Source: Coturnix japonica | Taxonomy: Eukaryota > Chordata > Aves > Galliformes > Phasianidae | DNA: 64,000 nucleotides | Reading direction: 5' to 3' | NCBI RefSeq assembly: GCF_001577835.2 | Contig: NC_029518.1 | Location: 72,850,319 to 72,914,318 of the forward strand | Part shown: piece by piece, positions 26,765 through 38,900 of the stretch | Position numbering within the stretch: position 1 is the first letter of the stretch | Layout: every line of letters starts with the position of its first letter | Program-made: the position numbers and the translations under genes | The notes under the pieces: generated by a model | Told to the model about the DNA's origin: nothing | Seen by the model: only the letters and a program-made list of their open reading frames with translations | Databases searched by the model: none

Positions 26765-27362
26765 ATTAGCTTGATGGGGCATAAACTTGACCTACTGGTC
26801 AAACTAGAGAGTAGGAAGAAAATGCACAGGCAGTGGAAGCAGGGACTGGTAAACTGGGAGGAGTACCGGAATGTTGCTGGGCTGCGTAGGGATGGAGTCA
26901 GGAAGGCCAAGGCCCAATTGGAACTAGTTTTGGTAAGGGGTACAGAAAAGGATAAGGATAGGTTGTATACTAGGGCTGTTCGATCTGGAGAAGAAAAGAG
27001 GTCAAGGAGAACTTACAGTGGCCTTTCAATATCTAAAGAGTGGCAATAAGAAGGAATGGGACAGACTCTTTAGCAGGGTCTGTTGAGTGAGGACAAAGAT
27101 AAACGGTTTCAGACTAAAAGAGAGAAAGATTTAGATTGGATATAAGGAAAAACTTTTTTTTACATTAAGGCAGTGAGGCAGTGGAACAAGTTGTCCAGAG
27201 AAGTGTTGAATGCTCAGTTCTTGGAGACATTCAAGGTCAGGGTGGACAGGGCTCTGAGCAACCTGATCTATCTACAGATGTCCCTATTCATTCCAGGGGA
27301 GTTAAACTAGATGACCTTTAAGGGTCCCTTCCAATTCAAATGATTCTATGATTCTGTGATCA
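26765..27362 (+). mobile_element. CR1 LINE with large internal deletion
   Basis: The left part, about 26771-26960, encodes the CR1 linker between endonuclease and reverse transcriptase. Blocks such as MHRQWKQGLVNWEEYRNV and RRDGVRKAKAQLELVL are visible in one frame. From about 26975 it jumps straight to the ORF2 C-terminus (an LEKKRSRRT-type block, GLSIS), then the 3' UTR and a well-kept GATTCTATGATTCTGTGAT tail ending near 27362. The whole reverse transcriptase core is absent. This is unlike simple 5' truncation, because both a 5'-ward segment and the exact 3' end are kept. Confidence 0.85.
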
Positions 27363-28659
27363 TGGGTATTGAATGATTAAGTCATAGAGCAGACAGCCTC
27401 AAACACCTTGTTCAGCTCAGCACTTTGAGGTCACATGCAAAAGGGCATTCATTATTTTTTCCTTCTTATGGTTGGCCACAGAATAACCGAAATTGCTTTA
27501 TAACACAGACCCTAAATATCTTCAGAAATTGATTAACTGCTTTAATACTGTATCAGATATTAATTTATTTGAGGGTTATCCACAGCTTTATATCTTTCAA
27601 ATCAATAGAGATTCTCTTTTAAATAACCTTTAGGGAGGTAAAGCAAGCAGTGCAGCACTTCTCTGGACAGTGTTTACAAAGCTGACAGAAAACAGTTTTA
27701 TCCTTTAGTAACCTAGCAGAATTTGAAGAGGCTTTCAGGATATGCAGAGATGAGCTTTGTAAACCAGAAGACAGCACTGAGTATCTAAGGGCATTTTGTT
27801 ATGAGACACACAGCAACACCTAGCACCGCTGCAGTGGCTTCAAGAAAGGACACAGAAAGTGAACTTCAGAAGAACAGACACAGAGATCTGGGTAGAGAGA
27901 TGGAGAATTGAGTCACCTCTGAATGGAGAACTGAGGGCCCAGAAAATTTTTGCAAGGAAATGGAAAGGAGGAGGGAGTTTGCAAGGGTCTGTCCCAGTCC
28001 TGTGCCTTTTGCAGTGCTCACACAGGACATGAAATTGTTGCTCAGGTAATAAAATGGTCTTGCAGTATCAGTCAACTAATACTGAAATACCACACTTACT
28101 TCCTGAGAAGAATAGCCTACCTGGAGCTGTTTAAAAAAAAAAAATAAATTATCATGGATAAATTAAGTCAGATCAATTATTATACAAGCATTACATAACA
28201 TGTGCAATGGACTGTTCCACATCTTCCTGGATTTGTGCTGTGCTGTCACGCTGTTAACTGCTGCATAGTTGTACAAGAGAACTGCAGACAAGCATTTGTT
28301 GTAACATATTAATATGTAAGAGAGCTTTTTTTCTTTTCCTCTTCACCCTTTTCCACTTAAATAAGTTCTTGGCTTCTCATTCACCACTCCAAATTGCCAT
28401 GAGTCCTACATGAAATCTAAGAATCACAGGTTGGAGCTGGAAAAATGAGCAGAGTTTTCCCTATGAACTACTTTTTTAAATGAAAATGAAAAAAGGGGGA
28501 AAAAAAATCACCAATTTCATGAATTTCTCTGCCAAAGAAAACACATTGCAAAGCCTGAAGTGTGCTTTATTGTGAGACATAAGACCAAGATGGGATAGTT
28601 ATGGAAGGCAGTGAAAAATACAAAGGAATCATGTGATTCTTCCATCCATGGCAGCCACA
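27363..28659. other. Intergenic, no gene recognised
   Basis: Unique sequence. A run of 12 As at 28132-28143 is the only simple repeat. No exon is recognised. Confidence 0.5.
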
Positions 28660-28865
28660 CAAGAGGTAGTGGTTTAAAGTGCAATAACAATTGGAGTTCA
28701 GTATTAGGATGAACTTTAAATTGCTAAGGAGAGTGAAACGTTAGAGCATATACTGAGGGAAGTCAGCACAGACCCCTTTTAAGAGCAGGAATAAGAAAGG
28801 GAATCCTCAGGGCAGTGGAATAGGCTGCCCATCCCCAGTCCAATTCCACCCCACATCTTTTTTGA
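28660..28865 (+). mobile_element. Degenerate CR1 LINE fragment
   Basis: Weak but colinear resemblance to the ORF2 end of CR1: ACAAGAGGTAGTGGTTTAAA, then AGTATTAGGATGAACTTTAA, then GGCAGTGGAATAGGCTGCCC. The recognisable 3' tail is missing. It is old and heavily diverged. Confidence 0.5.
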
Positions 28866-30962
28866 TTCCAGAGTTACTCAAGCTATCTGAAAGGGCAAAT
28901 TTATTTTTAAGAAATGTGCAGAAATGGAAACTATCATCTAAAACAGAATACAAAAGAAAAACCCTCCAACAAAGTAAAATATTCTGAGAGTCTCAGTCAA
29001 GTGACTGAATCAGGAATTCAGTGAAATTAAGCACAGCTATTAAGAAAAAGGAATGTTTATATAATTACCTAAACAATTGCCTGGTTTGAGGGAGTACTGC
29101 TTCAAGAGCCAGTATGTCTGAAAGCAGACAAGAAACACATTTGTCATAACTGTAATCTCATCCACTGTGTTTGTGGGCAGTAGTAAGAACCTTAATGAAG
29201 GATCCCAAATCTTCTATTTTTATTCCTAAGGATGTCTCATATACATTCTGCTTTCAACACTTCAAAACCCAGCTATAATTAATTTACACAGGAAGCTCCA
29301 GTATTTGAATGAGCATGAGAGAATGAGTGGTCTGGGTAAGTGAGAGAATGGACAAAAATTATACGAATGATAGACTGTGGAAATTCCTGGGCATGGTCCT
29401 GGATGACCTGCACTCAGGATACTGACTTGAGCAGGGGCTGAGCACATAAACGAGTCACAGGATGTGCAGGGAATGTCTCTCTAAAAACTTCTTTTTTTAT
29501 CCTGTGGTAATGTAATAGTCAAGTCACACAGGTGGAAGCCAGTGAATTATTTGCCTTATTTCCAATCACTAACAACTTCAATAGAATATTTTGCTATCAT
29601 TAAAATAATATTTGCTAATAGCTAATGCCCAGATCTTATTTTGTTTTCAGAGCACAGGCAATACTGTGTACTTCAGCTCCTCAGCACAACAGAGCAGTCA
29701 GTCTGACACTTCACCATCAGCTCCCCATGAGATAATAAGTACACTCAGAATATCAATACTTCAGTGCAAACATTCACTACTAATTAGAAGGATAAATAGT
29801 GTCAAGCTCAAAAGCATCAGATAGGAGATGGGATGATGTGGGCCCCCCTTTCTTCATTAGCAACCGCTTTGGTAACGTGGACTCTTTATGCACTATAGCT
29901 GTATAAGCAGGGTTTAAAGCATGACAGAAGCTACAGGAAGGATATAGCTTGTTGAAGGCTATAGCTTGTTTCCTCAAAATAGCTGTTCCTCTAATAGCTG
30001 TAAAGGGAAGGTGAACAACACTCTGCCAGTAGGAATGCCAGCACTTTTGTTTATTAAATGAAAGCAGTTTTAGATCTCTAATGGTATTTGTTAGAATACT
30101 GTTTATTAGATTCCTCATGCTGCTTAAATATTCCAGGCTTTGGTCACAATATACTGGAAAAGAATTTCTTAAACACTGAACCATCCCCTGCATTTTTGAG
30201 AAGAACTAAATTAGAGCTGTACTTACTTCCTCTGAATATATCTGTAGCTTAAGCTCCAGCTCTCAAAGTCTGCAGAGTAGAGTAGAAGCAGTCTGCATAT
30301 GATCTGCCCAGGAATTTCTTGTGAGTATGCCGTTTTCTTTCTGTTGATCAGATATGATTTACTTGAAACAAAAGACCTTCTTGCAATGAAAATTTACATA
30401 ATGAAAGCATTAGACAACCTTGAGCTGAACACTTCCCCTTCCCATACCACTTAGTTATATTCTTCTGGCATGGAGGTATTAACAGATGTGCTCAATTTTG
30501 CAGCACCATGTGATGGCAATACTTCAAGGCAAGAACAGAGGACAACATGCCTGGAAATGAGATGGCAGCTGTGACTGCCAAGGAAAATGGATACACAGGC
30601 TTCCACTGGCATAAAGCAGCACCTTGCATTGACTTTGGACTGCTGGCTGGTTGTGAAGGAAGCAGTTGCACAAGTTCTCAGGTATCAGAACAGATATTGA
30701 TTATATTATCTATACTAATGACTACTATTTGCTGATTTTTTTTTTTCTAGATAAAAACAAACAAACTGTAAGAGTTTAGGTTCATCTGAGTCACTTTTTA
30801 TAGTCACATTATGTGTAGTCCCCACAGTCTACAAGATATTTCCCTCTCATATATTAAGCTCTATTTATTAAGTCTAAGAAACTGGTAAACTATTCAGGAA
30901 TCTGTTTATACACACAATAGCAGTAGATGTGGACACAGGAGCCAGAGAAATAACCTACTGAA
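28866..30962. other. Intergenic, includes the longest open frame of the window
   Basis: A 137-codon open frame at 29780-30193 on the minus strand is the longest frame in the window. It has no recognised domain, no obvious splice sites and composition like the surrounding DNA. By my rough estimate about one such frame is expected by chance in 64 kb of this base composition. A near-duplicate TATAGCTTGTT occurs at 29943 and 29960. Otherwise nothing is recognised. Confidence 0.5.
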
Positions 30963-31382
30963 TTAGTGTGCCAGAGGCTGAGAAGGTTGAGGTTGGTCAG
31001 CCTAGAGAAGAGAAAGCACCATGAAGACCTCATTACAGCTTCCAGTTCTAAAAAGGGGTCTACGGGAAAGATGGAAAGGGGGTGCCATCTGGGAGTGTAG
31101 TTCTAGGACAAGAGGTAATGGTTTTAAGACAAAGAGGGTTGGTTTATATTTAATATTAGGAAGAAAATATTCAATATTAGGGTGGTGACACATTAGAACA
31201 TGGAATTATCCCAGAGAATTTGTGGATGCCCCATCTATGGAGACGTTCAAGGATAGGTCAGATGGAGCTCTGTGCTCCATCTGTGATCTAGGGGAAGTTG
31301 TCTCTGTCCATGACTGGGAGGTTGGAACTAGATGGTCTTTAAGGTCCCTTCCAACCCAAACCATTATGTGACTCTATGATGC
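30963..31382 (+). mobile_element. CR1 LINE, ORF2 end and 3' UTR
   Basis: Plus-strand CR1 of about 420 bp. It holds the TCAGCCTAGAGAAGAGAA block, the GACAAGAGGTAATGGTTTTA block and the ATTAGGAAGAAAATATTC block. The TTTGTGGATGCCCCATCTAT block and a 3' UTR with GGTCCCTTCCAACCCAAACC and TGACTCTATGATG follow. The open frame is broken. Divergence looks moderate. Confidence 0.9.
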
Positions 31383-31454
31383 TAAAACAGAAAAAGGAAA
31401 GGTTCTGTTTAGGACTTAACAAAAATTACAGCAGCTGTAACAATAGAAGGACAG

Positions 31455-31915
31455 TGGACTTCAAACTGACATAAATATACAGGAGGCACTAAATCAAGTA
31501 CCAGTCAGTCCTTGGAACTGGTTGATATTCATTCCAGAGCTCTGGAGGGTTTCATATGCGCAACTGCAGGGCCATTGTTTGTTACCTGTTATGCAAACAA
31601 TCACGATACCAAAGGAGGGGTGATATAACATTGTGGTGAGGACTCTGCAGGGAAGACTGGACATCACAAACAGATGAGTCTTTCAGCTCCAGCGAGGTGA
31701 TAGAGTCTGTAACAAAGAGCATGAAGCACGTGGAGCTGGGAGTCTGCTGGGAAGGAGTCAGCATGGTGTCAGTATCTGCTTCACTAACAAGCTGGTGCTT
31801 GAGTAGGGTTTCAATGAGTGCACAGATAAAGGCGATCCAGCAGAGAAAATATATTTGGATTATCCAAAACTCTCTGACAATGTTCTTAATGAAAAGTTAT
31901 TATAGCAGCTAGCAT
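31455..31915 (+). mobile_element. Ancient CR1-type reverse transcriptase fragment
   Basis: A plus-strand stretch near 31480-31620 resembles the CR1-family segment before the reverse transcriptase core (ALNQVPVSPWNW, then FIPELW, then IPKEG). Near 31840-31900 a piece reads IYLDYPKLSDNVLNEKLL, which resembles the VYLDFRKAFDSVPHERLL block of the palm. In that block the catalytic-region aspartate of FDSV survives in the form SDNV. The intervening sequence is heavily decayed. It may be an old CR1 or an L3-like relative, and it is much older than its neighbours. Confidence 0.5.
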
Positions 31916-32604
31916 GACAGAAGATAAAGTCTTTTTATGGATTTTATCTTCCTACTGTTATAGCAACCAACTTTCCTATAAGCCCCTGAAAGGCAATCCC
32001 CTCTAATTTGCTGCTCACTGCAACAAGGTACACATAACTACTCACCACTGGACCACCTAGAAAACAGCCTAAATTAAAAAGTATCTCTTCTGCTAGCTAA
32101 GCCAAGGATCTGAAAATAAAGAAACATCATTTGGAACCTCCACTCTGAATTTCTGGAAAATCTAAATACTCTCCTGGATGCCTGTAATAGGCCATGCTTT
32201 CAAATTTCCATTTCTGTAAACAGTGAGGCTACAAAAGAATCCAACAACCAGTTGGAAAAAATAAAGCATCACTCTTTATGGTAAATCAAAATTTTCTCAG
32301 TAAACACTGACAGTAAACAGTCTATCTACCCAGTTCCCTGTCCATCTGTTAACGTGTTCTATATTATAATGTTTTCTATAAAACCTTTTCTCAAAATTTA
32401 TCTCCCTGCTTTTTCCTTCACTTTTCCATCTGTCTTATATTTTCTCATAAATATTCCTTTCATTCCTATTCCTCTATCATTCCCCTTTGTCTGTCTCCCT
32501 CCCTTAGGGCAGAGAAAGAACTGCAGCTATGGTGTCCACAAACAAGCAAGAATACCAAGAGCCAGCACAAGGGCTGAACCTTCGTGCTAATATTGAAGGC
32601 TAGA
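31916..32604. other. Intergenic, no gene recognised
   Basis: AT-rich and pyrimidine-rich unique sequence, including a C/T-rich stretch near 32390-32510. Nothing else is supported. Confidence 0.5.
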
Positions 32605-32990
32605 AAGATGCAAAGATGACCAAAGGGCTGAAGCACCTCTCCTCTGAGGAAAGGTTGAGGGATGATGAGGTGAGCATGTTTAGCTTGGAGAAGAGAAGGC
32701 TCCAGGGAGACCTTATTGCAGCCTTCCAGTACTTGAAATAACCTTACAAGCAGGAGAGAGACTGATAGGCTGACTTTTTACATAGTCTGATAGTGACAGG
32801 ACAAGGAAAGATTTTAAAACTAAAAGAGGAGAGACTCAGGCTAAATATTAGGAAGAAAACTTTTACTCAGAGAGTAGGGAGGATGTCCAGAGAGGTTGTG
32901 GATGCCCCAGCTCTGGAGGCATTCAGGTGCAGGAACAAGACAATCTTCAGGGTCCACTCCAACCTAAGCCATTCTGTGATTCTGTAATAT
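32605..32990 (+). mobile_element. CR1 LINE, ORF2 end and 3' UTR
   Basis: Plus-strand CR1 of about 385 bp. It runs from the GGCTGAAGCACCTCTCCTCT block (the LEHLSYEE region) through AGCTTGGAGAAGAGAAGGCT and TTGCAGCCTTCCAGTACTTG. Then come GAGGTTGTGGATGCCCCAGC, a shortened 3' UTR and the ATTCTGTGATTCTGTAA tail. The UTR lacks most of the usual 70 bases between the ORF2 stop and the tail. Confidence 0.9.
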
Positions 32991-35900
32991 TCCATTATTA
33001 TCTTGTTGCTGTATGACAGATGGCAGCAGAGAGGCAGTGAGACAAAATAGGGTATGACATGGAAGTACATACGAAACTAAAATATGTCATTGAATTCCTC
33101 CATGTGGGAAAAATGTCACACACTGACATTTGTTGATGCTTGCTGAATGTTTATGGAGACCGAACAGAAGACGTGAGCCCAGTGAAGCAGTAGGAAGTGT
33201 GTTTCAGCAATGGCAACAGTGGGTCAACAGTGGATCACCTCCTCTGGTGCAGATTTTTAAGAGCATGGCATGCAGACTCTTGTTCATGGCTGGCAAAAAC
33301 CTGCATGGTTATAGTCACCACCATTATTGAAAAATAGTGTTTTGCAGAAGAGAATTTGCTCTATCAATTAGTGCTATTGTGTTCTTTGTATCTGTTGTAT
33401 TCTCCATGGAAATAAATAGGAAGCACTTATTGGAGAGACACCTACATACTGATAGAATCTTGATGCAAACTTTCAACCAAAGTGCCTGTTCATTAATTAT
33501 AAGGCCATGCTGTGCCATGTCAAAAACCTACTGACAGTGATGGGGAAATCTGTGTTCCCATCCACAGAGGCATAAATCGTGCACCAAAGTAAGCAAACAC
33601 CTCAGTCAGAATCCATTTTACCTGAACATTTAAATTAGCAGTTATATAAGACTATGCCAGTATTTCCATCCCTTGTAGTCAATGGAAATAAATAACAAAT
33701 TAGGATATCTGTAAGAACACTACACAAGTTGTCTGCTAAAGCTGCTTTGTTGCCCCCATCATAAAACCCAGGCTGACCACAAAACTAAGTTTTATTGCCT
33801 TGATTTTGCTCCAACGAATTCCATCCACAAAGGAGAAAACAACCACTGAACAGTGCACTCTGAGTACAGATGCCTTGTCTATGTGTTGCATGCTTCAGAC
33901 TGTTCCTTATCTTTGTATCTGCAGTAGGAAGGAGGCACCATTATCTATGTGGCTAGGATCTTGGAGGACATTTGAGGCTGCAAAGGAAACAAAGATTATT
34001 TCAGACAGGAAGGGCTATTCTGGAGCTAGCAGCACTCAATGATAGGTCATTTTTGGGAGGCAAATAATATATCTTCACTCTTGTACATAGGTAGACATAT
34101 TCCCCTGCCTACAGCCTGCTTGTCATACAAGTCTGTTAAACAAGAGACAAGAAAAAATCTTCCCTGAAGACAATGAATTTGTGTTGTAAGACAAGAAATC
34201 TCACTTATAGAGATGCAGTGACTCAGGATACTGCCTTTATGAGATGGAGCAGGGACAGCAGCTGACAAGCCCAATAGGCCTACCCTGGGCATTGCTCAAG
34301 CCAAGGGTAGCACAACCACATACGTATGAAGCTGCAGCAGGAACGTGGAGGGAGCATCTGTCATAGCTACAAATCCTGATAGGGGACAGGCTGTTTACCA
34401 AGAGGGCACTTTTCAAACTTGGTCATTTCTTCTCATTATTTTCAAAAAGGCCTGAGCAAAACAATAAGCCATGGGCTTGAGCTGCCTTTTCTCAGGCTAC
34501 TGACTCTAATTGGTGAGGGATGACATTTAGGAGCAATCTCTCCTGTTCACCACAGAGCATTAGAGGGTCAAAATATTCTTCAAGTGTGTCTTGGTTGGCA
34601 ACTGTCCACAGGGAAACACAGGATGATCTCTTTCACTGTAATTTAAACCCTGGTTAACACTGATGATTTTGTGTCTTCAACTACATGTCCAGAACCCACC
34701 AAATGCTAAGCTGTATATTACCTCCAAGATAAACATACAAGTGACAAACTAAGCTTGATTCCTCTTGGTACAGGGACAATTTTGAAAACACTATACGATA
34801 GTTCTCTCTAATGGGACAGCAGCCTCAGTAGCCATTATTACAGTGCCTGTAATTTGCATGTATGCTTAAAATGTACAGCACCTCATTTCCCTGAGCTCTG
34901 CAGTTTCCTCCTGCCTGGTCTCACTCTCAGCTCACTCTGGCTGCTATTTCCCTGTGCAGAAGACTGACAAGAAGCAACAAGATTAGTGCTGTTTGATTAG
35001 GCTGGAACAACAGAAACAAAGGACCATTTAACTCATCGGTGGACTGTAATTTAGAAACAAAATCAGTGACAAGGTTCATACAAAAAAAAAAAATAACAGT
35101 TCTCAGTGGACAGAGCTAACACATTCTTTTCATACACTTTTGCTATTAAGCATATTATTTTATTAGAAAATTACCACATAAAAGCACAGCTTTCAGACTG
35201 AGTGAACCACATACAAATTAAATAAAATAGCACGGGAAAAAGATTTCACACTTCTGTCCAAATTATTATTTCTTTTTTTCTATGGTATCTAAGGTACAAA
35301 ATGTGTTAGGAGAGGAAATATCAACTCTTCTGAAAGCCCCAGAATAAACCCTAATTTTACATTGTTTTACAAGAATAGATCCTGCTAATAAATACTGAAT
35401 TTGAGCATGTGACACTTCTGTGTCTGGATAAGACCAGCAAGATATTTTCAGTGCTTACTTTAAGGTAAATATATTAACTGGTATTCAGAATAGATGTCCT
35501 ACAGCTTGAGATTAAATTTATATCAGAAGCTACAAGCGTTGATCCTTTAATTCTGTTTTGCAGAAATTGCATTAATTATTTCCTAATCTCTTGCTTCCTC
35601 TTGAAACTATCAAGCTTTACCAGACTGTGGGCAAGTTCAGTGCAGCCAACACAAAACTGTTTGCTATACACACCATGCACTCAGATCAGAAGCCAAAGTC
35701 TGAAACAAAACTGGAAATTATTGTAAGTAATAAGAATACCTGTTACAGTCCCACTCCAACATAAAAATTACTTCGTCTCTGCAGCAGTAGCTCTGCTACA
35801 AGATCAGTCAGTTCTAGAGCCCAACACAATCTAAAGAAGCTTCACAAAATATCAGGCAGCTTCCCTCCAGCCAAGAAGCACACCCCATTCTGTTTGCAGA

Positions 35901-38900
35901 ATTTAACATGGGGCATATCTGCAAAGGGACATTCAGGCAGCTGCAGCTTAGTGGTTCAAGCACAATGGAGCACTGTGGTTTCGGCCATTGCACAGAACAA
36001 ACTGGGGCTGTTAGGCCTGTCTGTTACATGCGGTGAAACAGGCACATTTTCAATGCAATTGTGAGCAAGCACTTATTAGCTTCTCTTTAAAATAGCAAGA
36101 AATTGTAAGTTCTTAAATGTAGTAGCTCTAAGTAGTTGTGGTCAGGTAGGAAGTCATTCAAACCAATAAGATCCAATTATTTCCTGAAATACGTTAAATT
36201 CTTTTTTTATCCCAGGAATTTTATTCAAATTGATTTAGCTAGCCATTATATACACAAGGAAACACTTGTTTATGGCAAACAAAGATAACAGGATACAATT
36301 TTTATACAATAATGCTAAGTGAAAGGACTTAGGTATGTTTTCCAAACTCAAATAGCAACTGAAAAAGTTACATTGACCTCATGAGAGGTTTTTTTTCAAT
36401 GTAATATTTCAGTACACAGCATTTTTTTCCCATGGAGTTCAGCATAGATGATTAGTAGGGACAGGCTAGAAAAAAAGTTATCTGCTGCTCTTTCCCCAAT
36501 AGGATGAAACAGCACCTGAGGAGGACAACCATAACCAGTAAACTTTATTAAAACAACACAGGACAAAATATTAAGAGAATGAAACTAAGAAGCCTGGTTT
36601 ATTAAAAAATAAAATTGGACTAACAGTACAGGGATTCAATTAAATCATTTGGATTTTCTCTGTAAGAAGAGTGGAATGAGATGTTGTAAATTCATGACTA
36701 TATTAGAAAACAAGAAAGAAAAAAAAATAGAAGAAAAAAAAACTCAGGGAGTTTCCATGAAGCTACTTATAAACTTGATAATGTAGGTGCAGACTGTGGT
36801 CTTGCAGTTCATGATTGTATATAGCTTGTGATCCCACAATCCTTTTTAGTTGTACTTTAATTCACCACTGCTTTGTAGAGAATGAGTAACTGACAAGGAT
36901 CAATAAAGTAATAAATAGCCTTAAAAAAGCTTTCAAAAAGAGTGAGAGAGAGTATGAGGGAAGGAAGGAGAAACCTCACAGTAACAGTTCTTCAAATGGC
37001 TGTCTCTGTACTAGACTGTCTCTGGACATTCTCTGTGATGTGTAAGAACAGTAATCTTTACGTCTTCCTAATTACTGCTTTATTCCTCTTCATCTCAGTA
37101 CACAAAATAATTGCGTAAGCCTTGTGTTTTTTCCTAATCCTTTATAGTTGGTTTTGATCCACAGAATTCTTTATAGCCCAAAAAAGCTTTAGTAGACCTG
37201 ACAATACCAGCATAAGCAGGAATGGAGTAAATCTGCCTCTATACAACAGTCACCTTCTTCACTACACACAATCAGATCTATCAGTACTTTGTGCCACGGT
37301 GCCTTTGTTGAATGTGGATGACAAACACATCCAAATGAGGTATTTCAATATTATATCGATAGCCTCACTTAAAAGAATACTGAATTGTCTCCTTACCTTG
37401 TACAAGCCCAGGTACCATCTGGCCCACGGATGACAAGCACTAGAATAAGGTCTACTGATCTCTACAATAATGTAAGCAAACAGGACATGCATGCATATAA
37501 ACTGCACACAACTTTCTAATGTACAATTTCAATAAGCCTCAGTTTTTTCTTACTGTCTCGCTTCAGTTGAAAACTGATGATGAGAAAGCATTTCTAATAC
37601 TTCTGTGTGTATTTATGACAAAGGCTGACATTCAATATTAGAAAACAAACAACAGCAACAACAAAACCCCATTTTGTGTTGCTATTTATTTTATTCTCTT
37701 TCCCCTCTTGATAGCATATGTTATGAGGAAAATGAAATTCAGGGTATAAAGCAACCTACAGCTTTGCTGCCAAGAAGTTCTCACTTCTAACTCTGTCTCC
37801 TTTTTATTAAATATTCTTTCATTCCTCCTTTTGAAGATAATTAACTGCTGCTTTTAGTTCAGCTTCATTACAATGTGTTACCCAAAAATGCTGATCCATA
37901 TGTTATAGATTAATCTGTCAGAAACAGGTACAGGTGATGTTTGATTATTTTAATCAAGGAGGTGCCAACATCATTACAAAACTCAAAGATTTATGTCCCC
38001 AAAACCTGAAGCATTTGCATTTTTAATTAGCACTATGTAACATTCATTCTGATTTCATCAAGAATGTTCATCTTTTTGCTAGTGTCCATTATATAAATAC
38101 TGACTCGTCAGTTGGCTCATCTGATTGTTTAGAGAAATGATCTTGTACAAGGCATATAATAATTTTCTTCTATCAATGCATATCAGCTGAAGTAATTAAC
38201 TAATGACTCATTAATTACCTTGTTATCAGCTATTCATATTTTCTATTTTGACTTAAATTTTCAATACAGTACACTTTTTTCTTTATAGAAGCAGCAAACA
38301 TCTCCAGATTTCAGTTTCAAAAATTGTTTGCTACAAAACCTACAGGCGTTTTGCCTATGCATAAAATCCAGTGGAACCTTTTCTTCATGCACACACACAA
38401 AATAAGGCTATAAAAACATTGCCTACCCACAACACTCACAGTACTCTTCTCAAAGTCACATAGACTTCCTTCCTGAAAGTTTTCCATACTATTGCCTTGT
38501 CTTCTGCTTGTGCCTAAAGCACTTCTGAGCCTTGCAGACAGTATCCCCAGCAGAGGGCTGCAGATAGTGCTGCAGCCAGAAAAAAGTAACAGCTTGGCTA
38601 CCACTGTATGAGCGGGGCTGCCAGGCTTACACTCATCTTCTCTTACACACCCGACTCACATTTCATTCTGCAAAGCAGCAGAGAAACACTGCAAGTTAAA
38701 ACAATGAAAGTGGCTAAGGTTCTCTTCTGAAGGGTTACAACCAGGAACAGGGGTGTATAAGAACATAGAAACTTTCTTAAGAATATTCAGCTTTTGGGGT
38801 TCACATTAGAAGTAGGCGACACTTCCAAATAGCCCTCCTTCAAAAGAAGAGTGAGCCCTACCCCATTGCTTATGAAAAATCATAGTCACATTCTTTGTGG

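Noticed and set aside
38317-38604. 95-codon minus-strand frame as a gene
   Set aside because: It has no recognised domain, its composition is like the flanks, and no splice or promoter support is seen.
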